From Parietaria judaica (taxonomy: Eukaryota > Streptophyta > Magnoliopsida > Rosales > Urticaceae), in NCBI GenBank assembly GCA_954871525.1, contig OX940865.1, positions 25,962,420-26,026,419 on the forward strand: 64,000 bases of DNA, in the 5' to 3' direction. Shown in pieces: positions 47,420 to 59,900 of this stretch (the first letter of the stretch is position 1; each line of letters starts with the position of its first letter). Made by a program: the position numbers and the translations under genes. A model generated the notes under the pieces. The model worked only from the letters and a program-made list of their open reading frames with translations. It was not told where the DNA came from and did no database searches.

Positions 47420-48770
47420 CTATGGATTGATTCGCTCAGAGCTCCAGATCTTCTCACCATTGGAACTTTTGGAAGATGTAAAGTTAATCCTCTTATTACT
47501 CTTCAAGTTCAAGTAATCCACCTGCAATTGCGAAAACAATTTCCCGAAAACTTAGAAAGGGAAAAACTATTATCTGTGAGTAATTCGAAGTAATCCCCCT
47601 ACACTTTTCTCGTCGGTGCACTTATCGGTTTAATGAAAAACAGAGCACAGCTAAATGTTAAAAAATGGTGGAAACTATTAATACGTGAGCAACACATGAC
47701 ATTTTCGGGTATTGTCTCCCATTTAGTGGAACTTTCATAATCTGGAAAATATTGATCTCGTCCGGTACCTAATCGATGACATAAAATACTTCCGAATAAG
47801 TCATGTTTTGTGTGCAAGTTGACGTTTACCGTCTTTGATAGGAGGTAATGTGCGATCTTATATGCCAAATATTAAAGTTCAGGGGACAAAGTACACCAAT
47901 ACGCAAAGTTCACGGGCATTATCACCTACGAAACTTATCTACAAAACGAAAAGCCGAGCATATAGAGATATAGCACACCTGATCTGGATCAAGAACCAGA
48001 ACACAGAATGCATCAACTGGTCCACTTGAACTCTCAAGAACATTCACTTCCAATGCTTGATCATCAAGGCTTGGAATTCCAGGATTTGGCCCCAAATATT
48101 GTTGCCTTGATCTCAGTGAGCTCTCATACCAGGACCTCTCTCTTTCCTACACTATAAGGAATGTGCTTAATCACGATACAGACTCTTCAAATCAATCATA
48201 CAATCTCGAATTCCAGCTTACCTGAAGTTTTTCCGGGTCGGGATTCGCTCCGTCGACGATGGAGATTGTCCCGTTGATCCGGAATTGCTCCCAAGACTCA
48301 ATGAAGTACCAGCAAACCTAGGGCATGAACGTTCACTTCACGGTGTGAATTGAATCAACAGAATCATTTCCTAAATTACTCGATTTCATGAATACCTCAG
48401 CGAAAGGACAACGCTTAAGCTCCTCGATCTGCAATGTCAATCGCGAAATTCAGTACCGATGATCGCGATCTCCAGAAGAATACAGCATCGTAAGGGAGAA
48501 TCGAACCTTGCGAGTTCTGGAGTCTGTGTTTACTAGTATCTTATCCGTATCGCCTTGAAACCCTCGGAAGACGACGGTGCGATTCGAAGGTCTGCCATTG
48601 AAGCCCACTGTTGCCTGAAGAAGGGACGAAATTCAAGGTCAATCGAAGCCACATGGATTGATGGATGGATGAGCGATTACGAGCTGAAAGAAGGAGGAGT
48701 GCTTGAGGTGGGAGTTGGAGTTCAAGGCGTTGATGAGAAGCTGCTTCCATGGAGAAGCCATTGTTTCCAT
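47420..48770 (-). CDS. Pyridoxamine 5'-phosphate oxidase-like FMN-binding protein
   Basis: Six exons on the minus strand (48681-48770, 48507-48614, 48396-48428, 48222-48317, 47979-48146, 47420-47521) join in frame to 198 residues. The protein fits the Alr4036-type pyridoxamine-phosphate-oxidase family (split-barrel flavin proteins) and equals the length I recall for Arabidopsis At2g46580. Key segments are SFFQLATVGFNGRPSNRTVV and FRGFQGDTDKILVNTDSRTR (residues 26-65), ELKRCPFAEVCWYF, EQFRINGTISIV, and the C-terminal WSSERINP, a form of the conserved W-x-x-x-R-(L/I)-x-P end. Its substrate is unproven and it is distinct from the bifunctional PDX3 enzyme. The first of two in-frame ATGs (48770; the other is 48761) is used. 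The last intron carries a 345-bp MITE. Confidence 0.87.
47586..47932. mobile_element. MITE of the 'CCCCTGAACTTT' family, in the PNPOx-like gene intron
   Basis: The left end GTAATCCCCCTACACTTTTC and the right end (complement) GTGATAATGCCCGTGAACTTTG are imperfect inverted repeats, with a second motif (GTGTACTTTGTCCCCTGAACTTT) inside the right arm. The internal text AATAAGTCATGTTTTGTGTGCA matches the copy at 58005 (AATAAGTCATGTGTTGCACA). It lies wholly within intron 5. Confidence 0.6.
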
Positions 48771-48891
48771 CTTCTCTCTCTGCTGTCTTCTTCTTCTTCG
48801 TCGTCGTCGTCCTCTCACTTCACTGGTGTTATCAGCTCATAAACGACAACAATATAAAAACGACATGAATGTTCGAAGGATCGAAATGCGA

Positions 48892-50307
48892 TGTGGGTTT
48901 TTCTTGTGAGTAGTTGGGTAATCAACGTGGCATACGATAGCATTTCGAAGCTGGTGTGGGCCCGACCTGACGTTCGAAAGGATAAGAGCCGGTTTGTTTC
49001 TAGTACTTTATATTTGATCCTTCCCTAGTCTAGTGTGTGTGTGTATATATAGATAAATATATTATTTTGATATTATATTGTGAAGAAGGTATCTCTCGCC
49101 ACAAGGAAAGAAAATCTCGGGTCCAACTCCGGCCAACCAATCTTTGGCTTCTCTTACAAAACGTGTGATAATAGTACGGAGGAATATCAGTCTTTTTTTT
49201 CTTTTTCGAAATCGAAAATCCATTTTTTGTCGGAGAATTATATATTTTTTTAAATTGACTAATTGATAGTTTATTTGAACTACCACTTCAACAGGACTAC
49301 TTGTATACAATATCCGGATCAAGTTCCATTCCGTTTGAACAAAAATTTCAATTTCCGATTCATATACTAAGAAATGTGATAGAAAATAAAAGGGATAATA
49401 GCGGCATAAGTCCTCAACCTTTACTCAACTGGGGCGGCATAGCCCCAACCTCATTTAATAGCGGTATAAGTACCAAAAGATGATTTCCGTCCATATTTGA
49501 CTGACGGAAGTAGTCAACGTTTGCGTGGTCAGCTTCTCGTCAACATGGATGCCACATAGTCTGACATGTCACCATACATGTCATCCTCGCGTCATCAAAT
49601 TTAATGCAAAATTAATTGAATCCCTCCATCACCCTTAATTTTGCATTAAATTTGATGACACGAGGATGACGTGTATGGTGACATGTCGGATTACGTGGCG
49701 TCCACGTTGACGAGAAGCTGACCGCGCAAACGTTGACTACTTCCGTTAGTCAAATATGGACGGAAATCATCTTTTGGTACTTATACCGCTATTAAATGGG
49801 GTTGGGGCTATGCCGCCCCAGTTGAGTAAAGGTTGAGGACTTATGCCGCTAGTATCCCAAAATAAAATAAAGATGTCACTGTAATAAACTATGTGCTATT
49901 GTGGTTGTAGGATTGTCCACCGGATATTTTGTGTGTGCTTGGGTTAGAGAAAGGGTTGATCTATATATGCATGTCGCTCTCTGATTGATGGGAGTGAAAG
50001 AAACTGAAGAATTCTTGTAATACAAGCAACCTAGTTTCATTTTAGGACCAGATCAAAGGAAATACTCATCTTTGTGTCAATTTTAAAAAATTACTCATTG
50101 TGTTTTAAAAACTATCGAGTAAGTTTTAAAAAGATTTGCATAAAATAAGTATTTCATTAATTAACACCTTAACTTTAAAGCGCAAGTGAATGCTTTAGCC
50201 TTATTGTTGTGCTTTCATAGGTTACTTTGGGCCTAGTTCTGTGAGATCTAATTTCAAGTGTTGGCAAAATTACCCACAGAATGTATCTCGCATGGTTTTC
50301 AATTTGG

Positions 50308-50344
<37 letters not shown>

Positions 50345-50812
50345 ATTATGCTTTTCTCTCCTGGTTAGTATTAAACATGGGATGAAACCCCCTCGAGAAT
50401 TGGTCTTCCAGCATTTTTTCGGGCACGGTTTTGGTTTTTTCAAGCCTTCCGAAACTAGGATCCGTCCCAACCCCAATATTTATTATCCAGGTCATGCCAG
50501 AATTCGGCACCGAAACTTTCACCCATCAAAATCCAGATCCTGAGTTGAAAAGGTGTATAGAATTTATTTGAAAGCTAGGCTGCCAAATTCACCCTAGAAA
50601 ATCAAAATCCTTGAGTTGACAATGTGTAACAGATTAGAAAGCTAGGTTGCCAAATTCGCCAAAACTCTAAAGGAAAAAGAGTTATTCGAAAGAAAAAAAT
50701 TTGCAATTAATATCACATAGGAACCTTGAGACTAAATACCTACTAAATATTTATATAATATATATTATTGCATTCGAAAGATATTATATGTAATATGTAT
50801 ACATTATTACGG
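48892..50812. repeat. Segmental duplication, copy 2
   Basis: Direct paralogue of 42861-44405, beginning 122 bp upstream of the PNPOx-like start codon, so it supplies most of that gene's upstream region. It differs from copy 1 by two insertions, a 467-bp MULE-type MITE (49392-49858) and a foldback of about 100 bp (50058-50156), and by keeping mixed sequence where copy 1 has a C run. It has no gene of its own. Confidence 0.9.
49392..49858. mobile_element. Mutator-type MITE (467 bp), long inverted repeats, 9-bp target duplication
   Basis: Almost all of the element is inverted repeat: GGGATAATAGCGGCATAAGT on the left matches GGGATACTAGCGGCATAAGT on the right (complement), and pairing goes on for about 220 bp to a loop of roughly 20 bp near 49615-49635. 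The flanks AAAATAAAA (49383-49391 and 49859-49867) are identical 9-bp repeats. The paralogous segment near 43570-43590 has one AAAATAAAA and no element, which is the empty site. No coding capacity. Confidence 0.93.
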
Positions 50813-50986
50813 TATTCAAAATTCTAGAGCCACAGAATGATTAAAATTTCTGCACCATACATGTATATTTACACAAAGAAAGCACGGTATGATTAAAAAA
50901 AATTTACATGATTTTCCAAAATTTAATTCACTTTCACAGGTACCTTCTCCTCTTTACCATGATTTTGTTAATTATGAAAATAATAA

Positions 50987-53900
50987 TTACCTTCGTTGAT
51001 TTTTGAGCTCAACCATCCTTACGCTACCATCTCCACCGCACGAAAGAAAGCCATTCGAAACGACTTTTATATCCGTGACAGCCTCCTGTAAGGGTAAACA
51101 TGGTATTATGCCTTACCATATGCACAAGTAAATACGATAATATAATAAGAGTAATTGGCGTAACTCCCCCTGAACTTTTTACGTTGGCGCAGTTGTCCCT
51201 CAAACTTTGGTTTTTGACAACAATGCTTCGTTTACTTTCAGAAAGTAGCTGATAGAATATTTTTATTTGTGCGCAATACATTACTTATTTGATAGTAAAA
51301 GCAAATAACTATTGGACTCATTCGCTGCCTCACAATAGTCCGATAATCTAGTATATTAATTTCGTTCTGTATTCAATTGACAAAACTACGTTCGATCAAA
51401 TCATGTGTTGCGCACCCAGTCATTTTTCAACTTATAGGGGGTAACTAGCTGCTTTTTATAAGTAAAGCGGGTACCGCGGCCAACAATTCAAGTTCAGGGG
51501 CAAACTACTCCAGCATGCAAAGTTCAGGAGGCGATCTGTCAAGTACCCATGTAATAATCATGGGACAAACTTATATAGTGGAACTTACCCGAACTACCCC
51601 TCCGAAGCCTCGAGAGCTGGGTTGCAGAAACGTGTGCTTTTCGTGCAGTTTCGGCCAATGAAATACCATTCTGGCTTGTTTTGCATCCCAGAGTTTCACG
51701 TCTCCGTCTTTGCTTCCTGTTAGGAAGAAGCTCGTGTTCGGAATGGTGGCTATCTTGGTGACACTCCCTTCAGTCAGATCAATTTGGAGAACAGATTAAA
51801 ATTGTGATAATTAGGGATGGCACTGGTGTTCCAGTTCTGATTTTTTTGCATTTTCCGTACGGAAACCGAAACCGAGTTTCTCATAATGAAAATCGGTTTC
51901 CTCTAGGTATCAGTTTTGAGAAGAAGAAAAAATACACGAATTGTCTAAGAACATGGCTTTTTGAATGCCACAAGAAAAAAAAGGAAAAAAAAACTTTAAA
52001 AAAATAGACGTGTGTTTTTAATGACGAAATTTTTAACATTAATACATTGAGAAATAAAAATTCCAAAAATTAACATGTACAATAAATCTCTAGAACTGGT
52101 TCTAAAACTTAATTTCGGTTAAAAACTAGTCATGAACACTGGAAACTGCATAGATGGTTTCCCCTTTCAGAATAAACGAATATTCGGTTATTTTCTCTCT
52201 AGCGAACCCATAGTCGGTGAGTAAACTATCGTAGTAAGGCTTTCATCCTAAGATTAAAAAATAGTGTTTCCGAAATGAACTTGCTCATACCTGAATGTGC
52301 CTTAGGTATGTACCAAACCATTCCGTTTAAATTGTGTTCCCCAGCTTTGCCATTTTCCGTAGAGTTATTTTGTCGCTTAGTCTTCCCAGTTGCAATGTAC
52401 CTAAAGTCGTGTATTCCGACATCACCAAATTTACCACCGGTAACGATAAGGGGTGATACGGAGCCGCTTCCGATATCATTATCAAACACTGATACAGAAC
52501 GTGCACCACCTGAAAAATAAGCACAAAGAGTTTAGGAAAGAGCAGTTCGTGACATTATAAATGCCACTTTGGTGTCAGAATTGCGTGTTGCACAAGCTAA
52601 TTGAAATCATATATTTTTAATCTCATATACTCTGAACGTGTTTTTTTTTTTTTTATAGTTATACCTTGTCAGATTATTTTTAATAGTAGGACATCGTAAA
52701 CAAAACTTTGACTTATTTGAGGATGCTTTCAGAAGATCATGGAGAATATTGCATCCAATTCAGGAAAAAATTAAGAAAAAATAATGGAAGTTTGCCGTTA
52801 AGAAAGAAGCGAGTACCGTCATGACATATGATGGAAGCTTGCGAGGTGGTTGGTGGAGCCAACGTATCCCATATAACGGCATTAACGCCGTTTACGCTAT
52901 GTCCAGCCACAACAATAATCGATCCACTCGAACTGATATAGGCAACATCCCTGTACATAATATATATATATATAAGGAAGTCAAACAACTACTAAGAATT
53001 TTTTATTTTATTTTTTACATTTTTAAAGCCCGAACTGTTTTTCTGACTTTTTAGAACTTAAAATCTGAATAAGTTTTTATTTCTCGAACTTCAAAAATCA
53101 AACGAACATACGAAGCATGGGAGTCAAAGCAGTGGGATGCTTGTGTTGGTCGTATATTGCTCCTTCCTCCAACCTCGAGCTGCCATGTACAAACTGTGCC
53201 ATCTACAGCAGAAGAAGCAAATCTTTGTCCGTAATGGTCAAACTGCAAGGCCGATATTGAGGCGAGAGCGTAGGGTGGAGGCACATTTGCAGCAGGAAGT
53301 ACCCCATAAGTTGCACAAGCTTTGTCCTTACCAAACTGCATTCATCACGTTATAATTCAATATAATGCCAAAGAAAATGATAAAAATACAGCATTAAGAA
53401 TTTTATAGGACTCGGAAAAGAAATAAAAGAGAAATGATAACACTTCAGTGATAAACGTTACCCTGGTCTCTAATTCGAGAGTTAGACCGAGAAAAATCCC
53501 CGAAATAATGTTCAATAAGAATTTCCACTAATCAAAACATGACCACGAAACCTAGATTAAGTGCCTGTGCGTATAAGAACCCTAAAGCCATATTTATTGC
53601 ATAATTCCCCTAATACCCTACTTATGAAAATACCAAAATACATAACAATAAATATAAATAAAATCTTTAACAATTTCACAAATTAATACCTCCCATAAGT
53701 AGATGTGTGTATTGGAGGAAGCAGCCAAGAAAATTGGCTTAAAAGGATGACTTGAAAAGGCTCTTGTGCTTATATTCCCTACAGAAGGTAGTGTATCCAC
53801 AACCTCTTCAAACTCCTCTTGAGTCTCCCAACCTAAGCCCGAGGCTCCCATCCCGGCATAGCCTGGAATCCCGAAAGCCGCGCCACCCGTGAAGTCTCTA

Positions 53901-56900
53901 ATAGGCTTTGTGGGGCCCACAGTGGCTCCACCCAATCCGAGGTGGGCCCCTTTCTCAGACCCGAGCCCGATTCCAGGAGAGACACGTGTCAGAGCCGGGG
54001 TTGACTCAGATCCAGCCCACCCGTTTGATGGCCAATCAGCGTTTGACCAGATATAGTCAGACTCGTTTGTAGAAGAGTTCGTATCTTCCCAGTTGAAAAA
54101 TAGTATGCCCTGAATAAGAGGAAACTGGTGTGAAACTCGATTTTTATCTGCATATTTAGAAAGGAACAATTGCTAAATGGAAATATCTCAAGCATCAGAA
54201 AACGGTCTTTCAAAATTAACGAGTTTAAGGCCTCAATATATATAACAATATGCTTATAAATAGAAGCTGATAATAAGTATTGTATGGAGACTTTAAGTTT
54301 GTGACCCGAATCCGTTTTTATTTGGCCTGCCAATTTCTTGCTTAGGGTGCAACATATAGGATATTTTGGGAGCTATGTATGTGGTGGAAGCGGAGGGATC
54401 GGGCTAATAGGCAATGACTTTTCGGATTATGGGCTTTTATGGAATTGGTGTTTTAGTTTTAGTTTTAGTTTTAGCTTAAATTTTTTAAAAATTAAAAAAC
54501 CAACTAGCTGTCATTTGTTTCTGTACCCTCTCCTCCATAGTAAACACTTTTTTTTATCATACTAAATTTCTTCTCATTTTTCATTGGTTTTCTTTCTATT
54601 TTTTTAACAGCATTGATACATAAATCAACATGAATATTATGACTATCAATTTATTTTATTAAAAGGAGCTTGAACGTCAATATAAGTAGGCCTATGATAG
54701 CATGACATAGCTCGTTGGACTTACTTTCCTGTTGCTAGCAACAGCTGCTTGGCCTTGCTTAGTGGAATTAATGCACAACGCCTGCCAAATGTAAGAGATT
54801 ATTGCATTAGCTTCTATCATATCAGTATTTATTCATTCATAGTATTAGTTTATTTGACTTAAGTATCTCATGACTCAGTTAACTCGGAGACTACCTATAT
54901 ACATGGGATTGATAGGACCAGAACCAATGATCAAAGAAAGACGAGAACTCTTTAACTATAGATGATAAGCTGGTTTTCAATTCGAGAGCTAGACCGGGAA
55001 ATTATAGTAATGATAAATTGGAGATACAAAACTAAACAATCAAAATATTAAGACAAACTCTAATGGAGGCACCAATATATTAGGTTAAAAACTCTAATCC
55101 CTGTTATTGTAAAATTCCTCTTATACCCTTAGATAACAAAACACCTAAAAGAGATAATTAGATAAATATAAATCAAGATTTAACAGGGATATTTATATCT
55201 CTAGACAGAATGTTATTTCTTTTTATTCTATTTCTTAAAACGACTTATCATTTTCTAAATTTCAATAATTCCAATTTTTGATGAGTCATAAACTCACTCT
55301 TAAACTTCGTTAATAACTCTATAGCAGATTCAATTATGACCTCATACGAATAATACTTACCTCCAAAAGCTCTCCATTTGTCTTGAGAACTTCCTTGGGG
55401 CTTAAGAAAGAAACTATCTTGTTCTCGATTAATTCTTTAGAATTATGGATGTTATCCGCTTCATCTGAGTATTGCATACCGTCATACACTTCCCGCCATC
55501 CCTTAGAAGGTTTATGATGGAAAAAGGTCGAGAAATTTATATTTTCTGCTGCAAAACTTTCCAAAATTATTTTCCGATCAGCGCAAATATCCCACAAACT
55601 ATCATACCCGTCCTTTTCATCCACTGTGTCACGATGAACACTACTGTGAACTGGAATCTCAGACGCGTCTCTTTGAGATCGAACAAACTCTTCAAGCCAA
55701 ACAAGAGTTTTAGTGGGCCACTCATCTTCCATTTTCACGTGCAGATACGATGCCAGTTGTTTCACGTGATTGGATGAGACTCGTTCAATTGTGGTCTCCA
55801 GTGAGTTGAGCAGGGTCAACGAGATTAGATCAATCAGTTCATTTGAAATGTTCTCGTCGAATTCTTGATCTGCACTAGATGAACCTGAAGGAAGTCCACC
55901 GTGAAACGAGCCAACAGAGTTTAGTTTGTTCTTCAAATATATCAAGACATGTTGCCACAAACAGACCCCTATTATTCTACTCCGTTCATCTTCAGGAATC
56001 GACTGTTTTGTATTTGAACCACCATTCTCTGAAAGGAATTTAGATATCTGGATTTCTCCCGTGTCATCTTGCGATGAGATTTGAGGAACGTCAGTAAGTA
56101 AGAGAGGTTTTACTGCCTGAAAGAGTGCTTTATTGTCTCTCTGAAACCAGGAATATGCAAAACATATTACATATTCAATTAAATCTAATATCGTAAGTGG
56201 CTTCTCTATGGGTTCTTCACTCGCAGATCCATGGGTCACCCTCAAAGAAGCTCTCAAAATCCGTAGTGGAAGTAAAATACTTTCGGAATAATACCCCATC
56301 GAATAAGATTCTGAAGAATCAGATTCATAACATGCATTGTTTTCAACAAAACTGCAGGTCGCAATAAACCGTGAAAGTAACAGAGAGGTTTCTTCGGTAA
56401 CCTTGAGAAGCGGCTTACTTATGAAATCATAGGTTTGGATTTTATCTCGTGATTGAATTCTATTTGTATATCCGCAGAGTAGATCATATCCAACAAACAA
56501 CAGCCCGTTGTTGTGGAGTAAGATTAAAATCTGCAAAAAAAGAAGAAAGAATAATAGTAAGAAAATATAAAAGTGCTAAAAATTCATGATTTTTTTAAAA
56601 CAAATATTCCCAGATCATCCCTCACTTTGTCACGGAAAAAAGTACAAAGTTTGGGGAGTTCATGGACATTTTTCATAAAATTTATGTATACAACAGTACC
56701 TTGCTGATCAAACTTAGTGGAAGTATTGAAAACCTCTGCTCAAATTGATGAAGTTCGGCATAAAACTTTTCGTGAAAGCTTTCAAGAAGTAATGAATATT
56801 GACGGTTTTCATATCTTCCCAAAGCAGAAGGTTTGAAAGCTATTTCTTTCCAGCTCGGATGCTCTTTAATCAATTTCGAGAAGTATATGAGCGCTGTGTC

Positions 56901-59900
56901 TAATTTATAGTGATTATCGAGATCAGAAGCCACGTTTTCTGATATCCAATTAGAAGAATCTTTCATAGAAGGCTTCAAGACCTCGTCTAGAACGTTCAAG
57001 TTCTCAAAATTTGATAGATTTCCTTGTTCCATAATCCCAAGAACACCTGGTGAAGATGAAAGACGCTCCAAGGCTTCAAGCTATTAACAAGCATGTAATA
57101 TATTAGATTTAACGACTAATCAGATAAATATACATGTGTGTGTGTGTGTATATATATATATATTTCTGACTTGAAAACACAGATACTAGTACATTTCTGT
57201 AATTAAACTAAAACTGGAAACAGCTGATACAGCTTGGGATTTAAATCTCGTAACAGAACCCATGATGACAAATTCTTCAAACAAACATGGAACCAGAATT
57301 CATTCGCTCCTCTTCTAGAGACTAGCCAGAATTTTTCAAAAGGTTTGAAATAATAAGGACCCAATCTAGCTACATCATGACAAGGCTAAAAACAGAAATA
57401 AACTTAATTAGATATAAATTCAATAAGCTAAGTAATAACCAAGTAAACAAGATATAATTAAATAAATAGACTTTTTCCTTCAAAAAAAATAAAAAAATAG
57501 ACTAACAAAGAAAGCGCCTAAGCCTAAGAGTGTAGGGGATAGCCGGTTCTTCCTTCGGCCAACCTGGGCCCGTGCCACTGGTCCATGTTATGGATCCGTC
57601 GTTGGTAAATCTTACAGAATATAATGGATCCGCAACATCAATGTGGTTAATTACTTTTGAAAAGACAATTATGATATACTATTATTCAGGAGTAATCCAA
57701 AAAATCAAAAGAAGAAAGCTTACATGAAGGCCACGTCTGTTCAAGGCAGTAACAGTCATAAGAGTGGCCCACCTAACAAGTATCGTGCTATTTTCATCTC
57801 CAACGGCATTCCTCATGCTAGTTTTGCTAGTAAGCGTGAGGCAATAAAGACCAATGTTTGGCTCCATAAAAGAAACGTTTCTAAAGCAGATCATAGAATC
57901 CTTGGAACCAGAAACGTTTCGGAAACCAAACATTCTCATAAAAGATTGGTAGTAGTTCCCAAGTTCCCACTGCAGATCAAGAAGTGCTCGTTATAAACTA
58001 TCGAGCAAGTGGCAACAATGTCCCCTGAACTTTGTTTGTTGGTGCACTTTGCCCGTAGTAGAACAATACCCCCTACACTCAACAAATGGCTTACTTTAGG
58101 GTATTTTGTCAATTTAATTGTTTTCTCATTTTCTCGGCTTTCATCCTACCTTTTCTTCGAGAACTACAGTTCTTGATTGCTTCACAATAGTTAATAAAAT
58201 CTTGTTCACTAACTAACCAATAACAATATTCTCAAATAAGTCATGTGTTGCACATCCGTAAACATTTTCCGCCATTTTTTATGCGTGAGGGGTAATCTGC
58301 AACTTATTGAAAGTTCAGAGGGCATTGCTGCCTGGCAAAAGTTCAGGGGTATTATTGCCCTTTACTCTAAAGTATTTGACAAATCAGATAGATAGATATA
58401 CTATACAGTTCAGGGAGTCTTAAAACTCGAAATATTTTTGTGTGAGTTAAATATACCTCAAGAAGGCTTGCCAGCCAGATATTTCCCTTCTCAATTGCAT
58501 TTGGAAGCATGATCTTAGCTATAAGATGCTGCTCCGATGGTCCACCTAGACCCTCGATAAGCCGACAAATGACGAGCGCCAGCTGTCCATCCCCAAGGGT
58601 TTTTGCGCAAACATTAATGGCAGAAGCAACATCGCCTCCAAGTAGAAAAAACGCGATGGCTAACTCGAGCTGGTGTTTCCCCAGTAATACATACGCATTT
58701 TTCAAAGCTGCGGCTTTATTTTTCTCCTCCTGCAAGTGATTGAACCAAAAACCTATTATTTTAAACAATGACTACTTTGCTAGTTGGAAATATTATTAGT
58801 GCAACTTAACCAAGAAATTTTTTGTTATGAACCCACATCAGCTAAGAATGAGAGTAGTTGGTGGTGTTCCGATATATCAGTTTTACAACGGAAACCGAAT
58901 ATTTTTTTTAGAAAAAAAAAATCATCAATTCAGTGTTTAATTGAAAGCATTTTAAAACCAAAGCAACTATTGGTTTCATATATAAATTGAAAGAACACTG
59001 AACAATAGTCTTGCGGATTTCAATTTATTTATTTTTAAGTTTGAGAGTTGTTTTTTCTTCAATAAAACCGATTATTGGACCAACAATTTTTTAATTATAA
59101 CTTCATAAAAACTGGACTTACACCAATTTTAAGAACTAGTTTTACGAGAATATAGAATCTTAGAACTTTCACCAAGAGTTTTTTCCAGATGGAGAAGTAA
59201 AAGAATTTAAAACTTTCACCAAAAAACTTTTTTATTGCATTTTATAGGTCTCTATTTCTCTAAGCATCAAATAATTCACCAACATATACAGTAGGACAGC
59301 CGACAGCACAACTTTATATAGTACCTTGAAATTTCGCACCAGAAATCCAACTAAGGGCTTGTCCCTCTCATCCTTGCTGATTTTGAAAAGACCAGCCAAA
59401 ACTTGAATCCTATTCAGAGCCACATACAACAATGCACAATCCCTAGGGTTTTTGTTCTTCAGATACTGATTTCTTGCGAGCTTCTCCATCTACATAACAT
59501 AACCGAGTCAAAAGGTTTTCGTGAAACCCATTAATAATCAATCTGTAAAAGATAATTTATGTAAACGCGATAGACCCGTGAACACTTATCGCCGGAGAAA
59601 GGTCAAGATAGTCAATTAGTCTTACAAGTCGAGTTATTTTATGTCTTCTCTAACGTTATTAGAGGTCTTTCGGTCAATTATTTCATTAAGGGTATTTTGG
59701 GCTTGGAATTTTGATTACCTCCAATAGATTACTGTGGCCATCAAGGATTTTATGCTTTATTTTTTCTTGTCTTGCTTAGCAATTGTTTGGAGACCGATTG
59801 ACCTTGCTCTTGAAGGAAATAGAGTATTTATTGTTTTCTCGTAATAAAGAAAGAGAATTCATCACACTTTGTCTTTGAGACCATGTTTGATCCTATCAAA

